A stretch of 64,000 nt of DNA. Source: Humibacillus sp. DSM 29435. GTDB lineage: Bacteria; Actinomycetota; Actinomycetes; Actinomycetales; Dermatophilaceae. The DNA is taken from contig NZ_MAST01000034.1 of NCBI RefSeq assembly GCF_001758225.1, positions 124,001 through 188,000 on the forward strand, in the 5' to 3' direction. The notes under the pieces are model-generated. The model was not told where the DNA came from and made no database searches. It was given only the letters and a program-made list of their open reading frames with translations. Shown in pieces: positions 35,990 to 44,704 of the stretch (within the stretch, counting starts at the first letter, position 1; each line of letters starts with the position of its first letter). The position numbers and the translations under genes were made by a program.

Positions 35990-35992
35990 CCA

Positions 35993-36028
35993 GTCACGTC
36001 ACCGGTCACGTCACCGGTCACGTCACGA
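35993..36028. repeat. 12-bp tandem repeat GTCACGTCACCG (nearly x3)
   Basis: Two full units and a third with two changes at its end, between the convergent aminotransferase and DUF2071 genes, overlapping the latter's stop. Each unit is itself nearly palindromic. Confidence 0.8.
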
Positions 36029-36776
36029 GCGAGGGTCGCCCGAAGCGGGTCGCCACCCCCTCCGAGAAGAGGGCACGCAACGGTTCACCCGTCGGTTGGG
36101 CCCCACTCGCACCCAGCAGGTCGTCGCGCAGGTCGAGCACCTCCGCCGCGCGCAGCGGCCACGGCCCGTGCTCGTTCGGCACCCACACCGTGCGGCCGGC
36201 CACTTTCGTGTGCGCGCCCCATCGTGCGGTCAGCCACGTCTCGAGCGGTGTGGGCGTGACAGGGCCACCGACGCGTACCGACAGCACGCTGCGAAGGCCA
36301 CGGTCCGGCATCCGACGTCGGCTCGTATAGGTCACCACGTCGCCTTCGCGGCGCACCGACAGCCGCGCCCACGTGTACGGGATTCCCAGCCCGATGCGGG
36401 CCGCCGGAACGACGAGCAGCCGCTGCGTCTCGAGCGAGCGGAACAGCACCCCGTGCCGGCCCGCGTCGTCGACGGAGTAGAGGCGGATGTTCGTCTCGAG
36501 AAAGCTGCCGAGCCACGGGATGCGCGGCGACGGCGCTCGCCCGAGCCGGATGCCGTCCATGACGAAGGGCACGAGCGCGACGTAGGTGCGGCCGTCGGCG
36601 AAGACGTCGGGCCGTGTGCCGGTCGGGAACAGGTGCGCCACCGAGCTCGGTTCCACCGGCCAGTGCACGAACGTGACGTCTCGCCACATCTGGTCGAAGA
36701 CGACCGGCCGACGCAGCGGTGGCGGCAGCACCGGGTAGCCGGTGAGGAACGACTCGGCCTCCGACGCAGAACCCAC
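36018..36776 (-). CDS. DUF2071 (YqjF-like) protein
   Basis: A 252-residue protein of the DUF2071 family, related to acetoacetate-decarboxylase-like folds. Family segments are VVFDQMWRDVTFVHWPVEPS, LFPTGTRPDVFADGRTYVAL, IPWLGSFLETNIRLYSVD and TARWGAHTKVAGRTVWVPNE. Function is unknown. GTG 36776 gives the standard family start; reading further upstream would overlap the promoter region of the divergent ldh gene. The end lies inside a 12-bp tandem repeat. Confidence 0.87.
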   Translation of the reverse strand: MGSASEAESFLTGYPVLPPPLRRPVVFDQMWRDVTFVHWPVEPSSVAHLFPTGTRPDVFADGRTYVALVPFVMDGIRLGRAPSPRIPWLGSFLETNIRLYSVDDAGRHGVLFRSLETQRLLVVPAARIGLGIPYTWARLSVRREGDVVTYTSRRRMPDRGLRSVLSVRVGGPVTPTPLETWLTARWGAHTKVAGRTVWVPNEHGPWPLRAAEVLDLRDDLLGASGAQPTGEPLRALFSEGVATRFGRPSLVT

Positions 36777-36834
36777 CCGCCCATCGTCACACGGCCACGC
36801 GAACGGCGGCCAGGGGGGTGAGCCGCCCGACGTT

Positions 36835-36854
36835 AACCTGTCGGTCGTCAGGTT
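36835..36854. promoter_or_regulatory. Inverted repeat upstream of ldh
   Basis: AACCTG, 8 bp, CAGGTT lies 35 bp before GTG 36889, in the gap between divergent DUF2071 and ldh genes. It looks like a small operator, but no regulator can be assigned. Confidence 0.3.
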
Positions 36855-36888
36855 CCACCCAGGCGAGGACCCATCCGGAGGACCCACC

Positions 36889-37887
36889 GTGAGCGACGAA
36901 GCCCCCACCACCGCCCCGTCTGCGACCGTGGTGCCGCGGCGCAAGAGCATCAAGCTCGGCATCGTCGGTGCCGGTGCGGTCGGCTCGACGCTGGCCTACG
37001 CAGCCCTGATGCGTGGTGCCGCCCAGACCGTGGCCCTCTACGACGTCAACCGGGCCAAGGTCGAGGCGGAGGCGCTCGATCTCGGGCACGGCATCCAGTT
37101 CGTGCCCATGGCGCGCGTGCAGGGGTCCGACGACATCGCCGTGCTGGCCGACTCCGACGTCGTCGTCTTCACCGCCGGCGCCAAGCAGAAGCCGGGCCAG
37201 ACGCGACTCGACCTCGCCGAGTCGACCATCGGCATCGTGCGTCAGCTCATGCCACGGCTGGTCGAGACCGCACCGGATGCCGTGCACGTGATGGTCACCA
37301 ACCCGGTCGACGTCGTGACCTTCGCCGCGCTGTCGATCTCCGGCCTGCCACCCGAGCGGCTCTTCGGCTCGGGCACGGTGCTCGACTCGTCGAGGCTGCG
37401 CTTCGTGCTGGCCCAGCGAACCGCGGTGGCCGCCCAGAACATTCATGCGTACGTCGTGGGTGAGCACGGCGACTCCGAGATCGCCGTCTGGTCGTCGGCG
37501 ATGATCGGCTCGGTTCCGCTGCTGGAGTGGAAGGGCCCCGACGGCAGCCCCCTCTTCGACGCCCCGGCCCTGGCCGAGATCGCCACTGACGTGGTTCAGT
37601 CCGCCTACCGCGTCATCGCCGGCAAGGGCGCCACCAACTACGCCATCGGGCTGGCGGCCGTGCGAGTGCTCGAAGCCATCGTCAACGACGAGCGGCGCAT
37701 CCTGCCCGTGTCCTCCCTTCTCGAGGGCTATCGCGACCTCCGAGACGTCTGCCTCTCGGTGCCGGCCGTGGTGCACGCCGGTGGCGTCGGCGACCGCATC
37801 GAGGTGCCGATGACCGAGCTCGAGCTGGACGGTCTGCGAGCCTCGGCCCAGGCCGTGCGGGCGACCGCTCGACGTTTCGGCTTCTGA
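36889..37887 (+). CDS. ldh: L-lactate dehydrogenase (NAD)
   Basis: Cytoplasmic enzyme interconverting pyruvate and L-lactate with NADH. The 332-residue protein has a Rossmann loop LGIVGAGAVGSTLAYAAL, the substrate Arg in TAGAKQKPGQTRLDL, VMVTNPVDVVT and the active-site His signature VVGEHGDSEIAVWSSA. TRLDLAESTI and KGATNYAIGLA fit LDH rather than malate dehydrogenase. GTG 36889 follows CGGAGG by 7 nt; about 20 N-terminal residues precede the first strand. The window also holds an FMN-type lactate dehydrogenase at 8.5 kb, so lactate could be both made and used. Confidence 0.93.
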   Translation: MSDEAPTTAPSATVVPRRKSIKLGIVGAGAVGSTLAYAALMRGAAQTVALYDVNRAKVEAEALDLGHGIQFVPMARVQGSDDIAVLADSDVVVFTAGAKQKPGQTRLDLAESTIGIVRQLMPRLVETAPDAVHVMVTNPVDVVTFAALSISGLPPERLFGSGTVLDSSRLRFVLAQRTAVAAQNIHAYVVGEHGDSEIAVWSSAMIGSVPLLEWKGPDGSPLFDAPALAEIATDVVQSAYRVIAGKGATNYAIGLAAVRVLEAIVNDERRILPVSSLLEGYRDLRDVCLSVPAVVHAGGVGDRIEVPMTELELDGLRASAQAVRATARRFGF

Positions 37888-37933
37888 GCCCACCCGGCCC
37901 TCGTCGTAGAGTCAGACCGACGACAGGAGACTG

Positions 37934-39031
37934 ATGCAGCACGTTCGACCAGGCGAGACCCGACCGAACCAGCCAAGGCGACGCCCCCACATCCTGGTCG
38001 CCGCGTTCGCCGGCGCCGTCGTCGGTTCGGCCGCGCTGGCGGCCTGCGGCTCCCCTTCCCCCGACAGCCCGACGGGCAGCCCAGCGCCCGCCGCCGCCCC
38101 GACCCGGCTGCGCGCAGCGTTCGACCTGGAGGCGCACCGGGGTGGAGCAGCCCTCACGACGGAGAACAGCCTGGCGGCCTACAGCCGAGCCCTCGACATC
38201 GGCGTCTCCACCCTCGAGCTCGACGTGCAGGTGACGAAGGACCTGCACGTCATCGTCTCGCACGACACCCGCGTGAACGAGGCCAACTGCCGTGACACGT
38301 CACCGGCCTTCGCGGGCGACCCGCTCTACCCCTACGCGGGAAAGCCGTGGCGCCTGCTGACCCTCGCCGAGGTCAAGACCCTGCAGTGCGGCTACCAGGT
38401 CGACAAGGCCTTCCCGAAGCAGAACGCCGTCGTGGCTCCGATACCCGAGCTCGCCGATGTGTTCGCCCTGCTGAAGAAGCGCGGGGCCGATAACGTGTCG
38501 GCCAACGTCGAGATCAAGAGCCGGGCCGACGACCTCGAGGTCACCGTGCCACGAGACGTCTACGCTCAACGCACCTGGGCGGTCGTCACTGCGGCGGGGA
38601 TGAGTGACCGCGTCACGATCCAGTCGTTCGACTGGGAGAGCCTGAAGCAGGTACACGCCATCGCCCCCCGGGCCCGGCTCGTCGCCCTCAGCGCACCCGA
38701 CTATCTGCAGGTCGGGTCACCGGGCGCCTCGCCCTGGCTCGGCGGGGTCGATGTCGACGATGTCGGAGGCAGCCTCGTGCGGGCGGCGAAGACCATCGAC
38801 GGGGTGGTCGCCGTGTCCCCCGATTTCACCTTCCCGGTCGACGCCGCCATGGTGGCCCAGGCGCACGCAGCTGGTCTCACGGTCATTCCCTGGACCGTCG
38901 ACGACGCGGGCGACATGTCACGCCTGATCGACCTCGGCGTCGACGGCATCATCACGAACCACCCCGACGACCTGCGAAAGGTTCTGCAGCAGAAGGGCAT
39001 CGCCGTACCGAAGCCCCACCCCGCGGGCTGA
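37934..39031 (+). CDS. Glycerophosphodiester phosphodiesterase (lipoprotein)
   Basis: A secreted GDPD/GlpQ-like enzyme of 365 residues, releasing glycerol 3-phosphate from phospholipid headgroup diesters. After a signal peptide with lipobox ALAACGS, the barrel shows LEAHRGGAALTTENSLAAYS, the metal ligands in VSTLELDVQVTKDLHVIVSHD (split across two strands), NVEIKSR and IPWTVDDAGDMSRLIDLGVD. ATG 37934 has AGGAG 5 nt upstream, and TAGAGT further upstream may be the -10. It would act at the outer face of the membrane. It is followed by a TetR gene 24 bp on. Confidence 0.9.
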   Translation: MQHVRPGETRPNQPRRRPHILVAAFAGAVVGSAALAACGSPSPDSPTGSPAPAAAPTRLRAAFDLEAHRGGAALTTENSLAAYSRALDIGVSTLELDVQVTKDLHVIVSHDTRVNEANCRDTSPAFAGDPLYPYAGKPWRLLTLAEVKTLQCGYQVDKAFPKQNAVVAPIPELADVFALLKKRGADNVSANVEIKSRADDLEVTVPRDVYAQRTWAVVTAAGMSDRVTIQSFDWESLKQVHAIAPRARLVALSAPDYLQVGSPGASPWLGGVDVDDVGGSLVRAAKTIDGVVAVSPDFTFPVDAAMVAQAHAAGLTVIPWTVDDAGDMSRLIDLGVDGIITNHPDDLRKVLQQKGIAVPKPHPAG

Positions 39032-39055
39032 CCGGCCGAGGGGGATGATGAGGGG

Positions 39056-39748
39056 GTGACACCGTCGACCGCTTCCCAGGCCGGGTCGGCCGCTGTGAGC
39101 GGGCGGTCCACCTACCACCACGGTGACCTGCGCCGCGCGCTGCTCGACGCGGGTCTCGACCTCGCCCGCGAGGGTGGGCCGGATGCCGTGGTGCTGCGTG
39201 AGGCGACACGGCGGGTCGGGGTCTCGGCCAACGCGGCCTACCGCCACTTCGCCGACCGCGGTGCGCTGCTCGACGAGGTCGTCTCGCGGGCCCAGTCGCT
39301 CGCGGCCGACGTCATCGCCGCCGAGATCGAGGCTGCTGGAGGCGGTACAGACGTGGGGCCGCGCGCCCGGGCCCGCTTCCGTGCGGTCGGCATCGGCTAC
39401 CTGAGGTTCGCGATGAGCGAGCCGGGCCTGTTCCGCACCGCCTTCGCCGTGCCCACCGACCTGAGCAGGTCGGCATCATCAGAGGCCGCCGGGGCCTGTG
39501 GTCGCACGCCGTTCCAGCTGCTGGGCGACATGCTCGACGAGATGCTCGAGGCGGGCGTGCTCCCGCCCGACGAACGACCCGGCGCCGAGATCCTGGCGTG
39601 GTCGGCCGTGCACGGTCTGGCCATGCTGGCCCTCGAAGGGCCGCTGCGCGACCTGCCGGCCGGCTTCGTCGAGGAGATGGCACCACGTCTGGTGCGCATG
39701 GTCGACCTGGGCCTGGGGGTGAGGCTCACCGACGCGACCGGCTCCTAG
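39056..39748 (+). CDS. TetR family regulator with WHG-type C-terminus
   Basis: A 230-residue DNA-binding repressor. The helix-turn-helix (about 20-65) reads YHHGDLRRALLDAGLDLARE then RRVGVSANAAYRHFADRGAL. The C-terminal domain (about 95-225) contains GYLRFAMSEPGLFRTAF and ILAWSAVHGLAMLALEGPL, the WHG signature. The TAG stop overlaps the -10 box of the thioesterase gene that follows. Its likely targets are adjacent genes (thioesterase or glycerophosphodiesterase); the ligand is unknown. Confidence 0.9.
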   Translation: MTPSTASQAGSAAVSGRSTYHHGDLRRALLDAGLDLAREGGPDAVVLREATRRVGVSANAAYRHFADRGALLDEVVSRAQSLAADVIAAEIEAAGGGTDVGPRARARFRAVGIGYLRFAMSEPGLFRTAFAVPTDLSRSASSEAAGACGRTPFQLLGDMLDEMLEAGVLPPDERPGAEILAWSAVHGLAMLALEGPLRDLPAGFVEEMAPRLVRMVDLGLGVRLTDATGS

Positions 39749-39751
39749 GCT
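39746..39751 (+). promoter_or_regulatory. -10 box TAGGCT, leaderless
   Basis: TAGGCT lies 6 nt before GTG 39758 and uses the stop codon TAG of the TetR gene as its first three bases. Confidence 0.5.
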
Positions 39752-39757
39752 GGCCCG

Positions 39758-40576
39758 GTGACCTCCGAGCCCTTGCCCTTCGCCCTCGACCCGTCGACCC
39801 CGGCCTTCTACCGCCGCGTCGGGGCCGACCTGTTCGAGCCCACCCTGCAGGCCCAGGGCGCCTGGCGGGTCGACGAGCAGCACATGGCTCCCGTGAGCGG
39901 CATCCTCGTGCACGCCATCGACGCCCACGAACGGCGCGACGGCCTCCAGCTGGCACGGGTCAACTTCGATATTCTCGGCTTCATCCCCGCCCGGCCGACC
40001 CGGGTGGCGGTGCGCACGTCGAGGCCCGGCCGCACCATCGAGCTGGTCGAGGCCACGCTGTCGGTCGACGACCGGGCCGTGGTGCGAGCCCAGGCCTGGC
40101 GGCTGGCGGCGCACGACAGCTCGCCCGTGGCCGGCGTCGAGCTCGACCCCATGCCCGGTCCGGACGCCTTCGAGCCATGGGCTGGCAGCGCCACGTGGGC
40201 CGGTGGCTACATCGCCGGCCTCGAGATCCGCTCCGACCCCGCCGCGCGGCCAGGTCGCGCGCGGGCGTGGATCCGCACCGACAACGCCCTCGTCGACGAT
40301 GAGCCCTGCTCGCCCACCGCTGACCTCGTTCGGCTCGTCGACACGGCCAACGGCATCGCCGTGCGGGCCTCTCCGCTGGAGTGGATGTTCCCGAACGTCG
40401 ACCTCGCCATCCACCTGTTCCGGGAGCCGGTGCCAGGGCCGCACGGCTGGGTCGGCTTCGACACCCGCGTGACCATGGGCGCCACCGGCCTCGGGCTCAC
40501 GTCGACCACGCTCCACGACGAGCAGGGCCCGGTCGGCCGGGCCGAACAGATCCTGACCGTGCGCCGCCTCGGCTGA
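39758..40576 (+). CDS. Thioesterase family protein (TesB-like double hotdog)
   Basis: A 272-residue acyl-CoA thioesterase-like protein with two hotdog halves. The N-terminal half contains LQARVNFDILGFIPARPTRV-type sequence (about 55-85) and TSRPGRTIELVEATLSVDDR. The C-terminal half contains LVRLVDTANGIAVRASPLEW and VPGPHGWVGFDTRVTMG near the end. Substrate acyl-CoAs are unknown. The start is GTG 39758, 6 nt after TAGGCT. It follows a TetR regulator, which suggests local control of fatty-acid metabolism, an inference. Confidence 0.85.
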   Translation: MTSEPLPFALDPSTPAFYRRVGADLFEPTLQAQGAWRVDEQHMAPVSGILVHAIDAHERRDGLQLARVNFDILGFIPARPTRVAVRTSRPGRTIELVEATLSVDDRAVVRAQAWRLAAHDSSPVAGVELDPMPGPDAFEPWAGSATWAGGYIAGLEIRSDPAARPGRARAWIRTDNALVDDEPCSPTADLVRLVDTANGIAVRASPLEWMFPNVDLAIHLFREPVPGPHGWVGFDTRVTMGATGLGLTSTTLHDEQGPVGRAEQILTVRRLG

Positions 40577-40639
40577 CATGACGCCACCCTGCGCAAGCGC
40601 GATCAAGCGACCGCGAGGCCGGGGCTACAGGCTGAGCTC

Positions 40640-41566
40640 GTGAGCATCGCCACCGACACCTTCGCGGCCTGGCTTGGCGTGCTCGTCGAGACCATCGACG
40701 AGCCCGGTCTGACCGGTGACGAGGTCGCGGCGCGGCTCCACCTGTCGCGGTTCCATCTCGACCGGGTCGTCAGCGGAGTGGCCGGCGAGGCGCCGAGCAC
40801 CCTGCGCCGCCGGGTGCTGCTCGAACGAGCTGCCTTCCGGCTGGCGACCGGCCGGCGCACCGTGCTCGACGTCGCCGTCGAGGCCGGCTACGGCTCCAAC
40901 GAGGCCTTCACCCGGGCCTTCCGCCGCGCCTACGGCGTCTCGCCCAGCCAGTGGCGCTCCCGCCCGGGAACGCTGCGGATCGAGTCGGTCAACGACATCC
41001 ACTTCCACCCGCCGAGCAGCATCCGCCTGCCGGCCCAGCGAAAGGTTTCTGTCATGGATCTCATCCAGCGCATGGTCGAGCACCACATCTGGCTCACCGG
41101 CGAGCTCATCGAGTGCGCCACACCGCTCACCGAAGCCCAGCTCGACGAGCCGATCGTCATCAACGTCGACGACGACCCCGACCCGTCGACGCTGCGTCGC
41201 ATCATCAGCCGCCTCGTCGGTCAGATGGCGATGTGGAACGCCTCGATGGCGAGCGAGGGATACGACTTCGCGGTCGAACAGGGCGAGTCGCTGACCTCGG
41301 CCCGCCGCCGCCTGGCCGAGGCCGCCCCGGTGTTTCTCGGGCACGTGCGTGAGGCCATCGAGCAGGGCCGGCTCGACGACGTGTTCGTCGACGCGTCGTG
41401 CGACCCGCCGTACACGTGCAGCTACGGCGCCATGATCGCCCACGTGCTGACCTTCGCGGCCCACCGTCGCACCCTGGCCGTGCTCGCCCTCGACAAGCAC
41501 CGCATCACCCGGCTCGGGTGGGGCGACCCGATCAGCTACCTCGACGCCGCCCCCACCCCCCACTAG
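40640..41566 (+). CDS. AraC-type HTH fused to a DinB-like domain
   Basis: A 308-residue protein. The N-terminal 100 residues form an AraC-type double HTH (DEVAARLHLSRFHLDRVVSG and LDVAVEAGYGSNEAFTRAFR followed by AYGVSPSQWR). The rest (about 135-300) resembles the DinB/YfiT helical bundle, with MDLIQRMVEHHIWLTGELIE and conserved His and Asp residues (YGAMIAHVLTFAAHRRTLAV) that could bind metal. Fusions of this kind occur in actinobacteria. It probably regulates transcription in response to a small thiol or toxin, but no target is seen. Confidence 0.82.
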   Translation: MSIATDTFAAWLGVLVETIDEPGLTGDEVAARLHLSRFHLDRVVSGVAGEAPSTLRRRVLLERAAFRLATGRRTVLDVAVEAGYGSNEAFTRAFRRAYGVSPSQWRSRPGTLRIESVNDIHFHPPSSIRLPAQRKVSVMDLIQRMVEHHIWLTGELIECATPLTEAQLDEPIVINVDDDPDPSTLRRIISRLVGQMAMWNASMASEGYDFAVEQGESLTSARRRLAEAAPVFLGHVREAIEQGRLDDVFVDASCDPPYTCSYGAMIAHVLTFAAHRRTLAVLALDKHRITRLGWGDPISYLDAAPTPH

Positions 41567-41604
41567 CCTCCCCCAACCCAGGCAGGGGAGAGACCGGGTC
41601 GGGG

Positions 41605-42039
41605 CTACTCGATGGTGGCGGAGACGTCGGCGCTCAGCATGATGGTGCGGCTCACGGTGCAGAACTCCTCGTGGCTGCGACGCACCAGGCTGGGCAGGAT
41701 CTTTCGGGCTGCGTCGCCACTCTCGCCCTCCGGGAAACGCACCCGGAAGGTGATCTCGATGTCGTTCAGGTGGTTGCCGTTCTCGTCCTTGACCTTGTCG
41801 GCGCTCACCTCGATCTCGAAGCTCTCGGGCTCGGCCCGACGGCTCGTCACCGTGTCGACGTCGACCGCGGTGCAGCCGGCGACCCCGGCGAGCAGCAGCT
41901 CGACCGGCGACAGCTCGTCGGTGCCCGAGCTCGTCGTGATGGAGCCGCCACGCCCGTTGCGCACGGTGTAGCGCCCCACGCTGTCGCGGGTCAGGGTCAC
42001 GCTTCGCTCGTCTCTGACGTGCTGCTGCTCTTCGCTCAT
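41605..42039 (-). CDS. OsmC family protein
   Basis: A 144-residue OsmC/Ohr-like protein, a cytoplasmic peroxidase family acting on organic hydroperoxides. It shows the N-terminal strands SVTLTRDSVGRYTVRNGRGG, one redox Cys in LLAGVAGCTAVDVDTVTSRR and the second in HEEFCTVSRTIML, so both catalytic cysteines are present. It is nearest the general OsmC group rather than Ohr. ATG 42039 gives the typical length. It is the first gene on the minus strand after the convergent AraC-DinB gene. Confidence 0.88.
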   Translation of the reverse strand: MSEEQQHVRDERSVTLTRDSVGRYTVRNGRGGSITTSSGTDELSPVELLLAGVAGCTAVDVDTVTSRRAEPESFEIEVSADKVKDENGNHLNDIEITFRVRFPEGESGDAARKILPSLVRRSHEEFCTVSRTIMLSADVSATIE

Positions 42040-42093
42040 GCCGCCAGCCTCGCAGATCACCGGCATCCGGCATCCGGCATCGTGGCGAGACCG

Positions 42094-43107
42094 TCACTGC
42101 CAGGCGTCGGCCAGCAGCTCGAAGGTGCGCAGCCGCGCGTCGTGGTCGTAGGCGCCACAGGTCACGACGACCTCGTCGACGCCGGTGGCGGCGGTGAACT
42201 CCTCGAGCCGGTCACGCACCTGGTCGGGGGTGCCCACGAACGAGACCCTGATCATGTCTGACACCATCGCCCGCTCGTTCGGCGTCCAGGTGGCCATCAG
42301 GCTGGCCACGTCGCCGTCGGGCTTCGCCAGGCCTGTGCGCCGGCCGGTGATGATGCCGTGGAAGCGGCTGAGCACGCTGGTGAAGAGTCGCTCGGCCTCC
42401 TCGGCGGTGTCGGCGACCATGACGTTGGCCGCGGCCATCGTGCGCGGGGCATCGAGGCCGCTCGTCGAGGTGGAGGGCTGGAAGCGGGTGCGGTACACCT
42501 CGAGAGCGCTCATCAGGGCCGCGGGGGCGAAGTGCGAGGCGAACGAGTAGGGCAGGCCCAGGGCGGCCGCCACCTGGGCGCCACCGTGGCTCGAGCCGAG
42601 GATCCAGACCGGCACGTTGGTGCCCTCACCCGGGAACGCCCGCACCTTGGCCTCGGGGTCAGGTTCGCCCAGGAAGCCGATCAGCTCCTCCACCTCGCCG
42701 GCGAAGTTCATCGCGGCGGCGTCGTTGCGACGCAGGGCGCGGGAGGTGAGCGGGTCGGTTCCCGGCGCCCGCCCCAGCCCGAGGTCGATGCGGTCGCCAT
42801 GGATGGTCGCCAGGGTGCCGAACTGCTCGGCCACGACGTAGGGCGCGTGGTTGGGCAGCATGATGCCGCCGGCTCCCACCCGGATCGTCTGGGTCTGGTC
42901 GGCGACGTGCCCGATCAGAACCGCCGTCGAGCTCGAGGCCACGCCCCGCATGTTGTGGTGCTCTGCCATCCAGTACCGCTGGTAGCCCCACTGCTCGGCG
43001 TGCCGGGCGATGTCGACCGTCGACTCGATGGCCTCGGCCGCGGTGCCGTGCTCCACCACGGGAACGAGGTCGAGGATGTTCAGGCGGGCGCGCGTTGATG
43101 GAGTCAC
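42094..43107 (-). CDS. LLM class flavin-dependent oxidoreductase
   Basis: A 337-residue luciferase-like monooxygenase family protein (TIM barrel, FMN or F420 dependent). Recognisable parts are [60 protein letters not shown] and [20 protein letters not shown]. This is the MsnO8/alkanal monooxygenase-like group common in actinobacteria, usually without known substrate. A large hairpin (43125-43180) lies just upstream of its start. Confidence 0.9.
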   Translation of the reverse strand: MTPSTRARLNILDLVPVVEHGTAAEAIESTVDIARHAEQWGYQRYWMAEHHNMRGVASSSTAVLIGHVADQTQTIRVGAGGIMLPNHAPYVVAEQFGTLATIHGDRIDLGLGRAPGTDPLTSRALRRNDAAAMNFAGEVEELIGFLGEPDPEAKVRAFPGEGTNVPVWILGSSHGGAQVAAALGLPYSFASHFAPAALMSALEVYRTRFQPSTSTSGLDAPRTMAAANVMVADTAEEAERLFTSVLSRFHGIITGRRTGLAKPDGDVASLMATWTPNERAMVSDMIRVSFVGTPDQVRDRLEEFTAATGVDEVVVTCGAYDHDARLRTFELLADAWQ

Positions 43108-43124
43108 GACTCCGACAACCCGCC

Positions 43125-43180
43125 GCCCCGGTCGAGGTATTCCGCCGCGCTCGGGCGCGGCCGCATACCTCGACCGGGGC
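43125..43180. repeat. Large nested hairpin upstream of the LLM oxidoreductase gene
   Basis: A perfect 16-bp outer stem, GCCCCGGTCGAGGTAT (43125-43140) with its complement (43165-43180), encloses an inner 7-bp stem GCCGCGC/GCGCGGC (43144-43150 with 43155-43161). It separates two minus-strand genes. It has no T-run, so it could be a terminator, an attenuator or a mobile palindrome. Confidence 0.75.
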
Positions 43181-43192
43181 TGACATCGGTGG

Positions 43193-43600
43193 TCAGGGCA
43201 GCTTCAGCTGGGCGATCTGGTCGGTGTAGTCAGGGCAGAACGCTCGGATGCCGGCCGCCATCAGGGCCTTGGTGCGCAGGGCGTCGCCGGAGTTGCCGAG
43301 CAGTCGGTTCTGGTCGTCGACCGCGAGCTGGCGCAGCTGGATGCCACCGTTCTTCAGCGCCCAGCACGTCGTGGTGCCCGACTCGAGGTCGTCGTCGAGG
43401 CTGGCCGCTGTGATCGACGCCCCTTGCCGGTTGGCGTCGAGCACGAAGTCGGCCTGTTCGGCCGTGATGTCGGGCTTGGCCGCTGCGATGTCGGGGGGCA
43501 GGTCGTGCAGGTTCACTGCGCTGCTGCACCCCGACAGCCCTACGAGCGCCAAGGCGGTGAGGGCCGCCGCCGCGAAACCGGAAAAGCCAAGGCGCCGCAC
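43193..43600 (-). CDS. Small lipoprotein, DUF732-like
   Basis: A 135-residue lipoprotein. The signal peptide ([20 protein letters not shown], lipobox LSGC) is followed by a helical domain, [20 protein letters not shown], later [19 protein letters not shown] and a final [15 protein letters not shown]. The two spaced cysteines and layout resemble the DUF732 family of actinobacterial secreted proteins (function unknown). GTG 43600 gives a normal signal peptide; an ATG at 43696 would add 32 residues and is less likely. Confidence 0.7.
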   Translation of the reverse strand: MRRLGFSGFAAAALTALALVGLSGCSSAVNLHDLPPDIAAAKPDITAEQADFVLDANRQGASITAASLDDDLESGTTTCWALKNGGIQLRQLAVDDQNRLLGNSGDALRTKALMAAGIRAFCPDYTDQIAQLKLP

Positions 43601-43699
43601 GACGACCGGGCCGTCGCGATGCTGCGCCGTGCTGGGCCACGGCGGACCACCTCGACTGCGGCGGGCAGTGACTGGCAGCGACACGGGGATCTCCATCGC

Positions 43700-43705
43700 T
43701 ACTCT
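43700..43705 (+). promoter_or_regulatory. -10 box TACTCT, leaderless
   Basis: TACTCT lies 6 nt before GTG 43712. Confidence 0.5.
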
Positions 43706-43711
43706 GAACGC

Positions 43712-44026
43712 GTGACGGAGCCCGATCATCCCCCGGCGTCGCCCGAGGTCGCCGACAGGCTGCCCGGTGAGCGGTTCTCCCTCGCCACCGAGGCGCCCCT
43801 GGCGCGCGGGGCGCTGGCCGTGTCGATGGTCGGCGTCGTGTTCGGGTTCGTCTTCCTGCCCCAGCTGCTGGCGCTGGCGCTCGCGGGCCTGTCGCTGGCC
43901 CGGGGCGAGCGAGCCGGTCGGCGCTACGCCGTGCTCGCCATCGTGCTCAGCCTCGTCTTCACCATCGTCTGGGGCATCGCCCTCGGGCTGCTGGTCAACT
44001 GGTGGGCCAGGAACCACATTGGCTAG
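43712..44026 (+). CDS. Small membrane protein with two TM helices (DUF4190-like)
   Basis: A 104-residue inner-membrane protein: a cytoplasmic N-terminus of about 30 residues, then two hydrophobic segments (ALAVSMVGVVFGFVFLPQLL and YAVLAIVLSLVFTIVWGIAL) joined by a loop with LSLARGERAGRR. The arrangement is that of DUF4190-type proteins, whose function is unknown. The leaderless start GTG 43712 is set by TACTCT 6 nt before it. It is divergent from the small lipoprotein gene. Confidence 0.75.
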   Translation: MTEPDHPPASPEVADRLPGERFSLATEAPLARGALAVSMVGVVFGFVFLPQLLALALAGLSLARGERAGRRYAVLAIVLSLVFTIVWGIALGLLVNWWARNHIG

Positions 44027-44071
44027 TCGCACGAGCAGTCGCGCCGGCCTGCCCCTCGTCGGCCCTCAGGA

Positions 44072-44593
44072 TCATCTCGCGGATGGCGCTGCCGCCACCA
44101 GGTGGGCTCGGTCACGGCCGCCGGTCTTCTGGTACCGGCTCCTCCACAGCCCCGTGGCCAACAGCAGGCCCCACACCAGGAACAGCGGGTCCCACAGAAA
44201 GGCGTGACCCACCAGGGCAGCAGTGTCCATGGTCGGACCTGCCGCGACCACCCCGGTGAGGGCGGCGAGCGCCGCGACGACGTTGACCGCTCCGTACGCC
44301 ACCAACACTCCGGCGCCGGCCCACGACAGTCCGCGCCAGAGGCGAGGCGCCGGGAGCCGACCTCGCTCGTTCGCCAAGGGCACGAACGCGCCGGCCAGCT
44401 TGACCGCGAAGATCACCAGGAGCAGCACCAGCACCTGCATCGGGGCCTTCCGCTGCCAGTCGGCCGCCCACCCACCGAGCGTCGAGACGAGCGCGGTTCC
44501 GCCCAGGGCCCAGTAGAGGCTGGGTAGAGCGTGCGCGACGCCGGCCACAGCGGCCGCGACGAACCAGCGGTGAGCATCTTGGTTGGGAGCCAT
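44072..44593 (-). CDS. DUF3995-type membrane protein
   Basis: A 173-residue integral membrane protein with four predicted TM helices (FVAAAVAGVAHALPSLYWAL, APMQVLVLLLVIFAVKLAGA, GAGVLVAYGAVNVVAALAAL, HAFLWDPLFLVWGLLLATGL). The pattern HALPSLYWALGGTA and FLWDPLFLVWG fits the DUF3995 family of unknown function. ATG 44593 is the likeliest start because residues upstream are non-hydrophobic and basic. It converges on the small two-helix gene before it. Confidence 0.78.
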   Translation of the reverse strand: MAPNQDAHRWFVAAAVAGVAHALPSLYWALGGTALVSTLGGWAADWQRKAPMQVLVLLLVIFAVKLAGAFVPLANERGRLPAPRLWRGLSWAGAGVLVAYGAVNVVAALAALTGVVAAGPTMDTAALVGHAFLWDPLFLVWGLLLATGLWRSRYQKTGGRDRAHLVAAAPSAR

Positions 44594-44704
44594 GCCCCTA
44601 CCGTGGTCGCCCATCAGGCCGGCAGCCATCGGGGATGTCCCTGTCTCAACCCTGAGCGTGCCCCATCTCACCCCGACCCTCATCAGGCAGGCGCTCGGGC
44701 CAAG

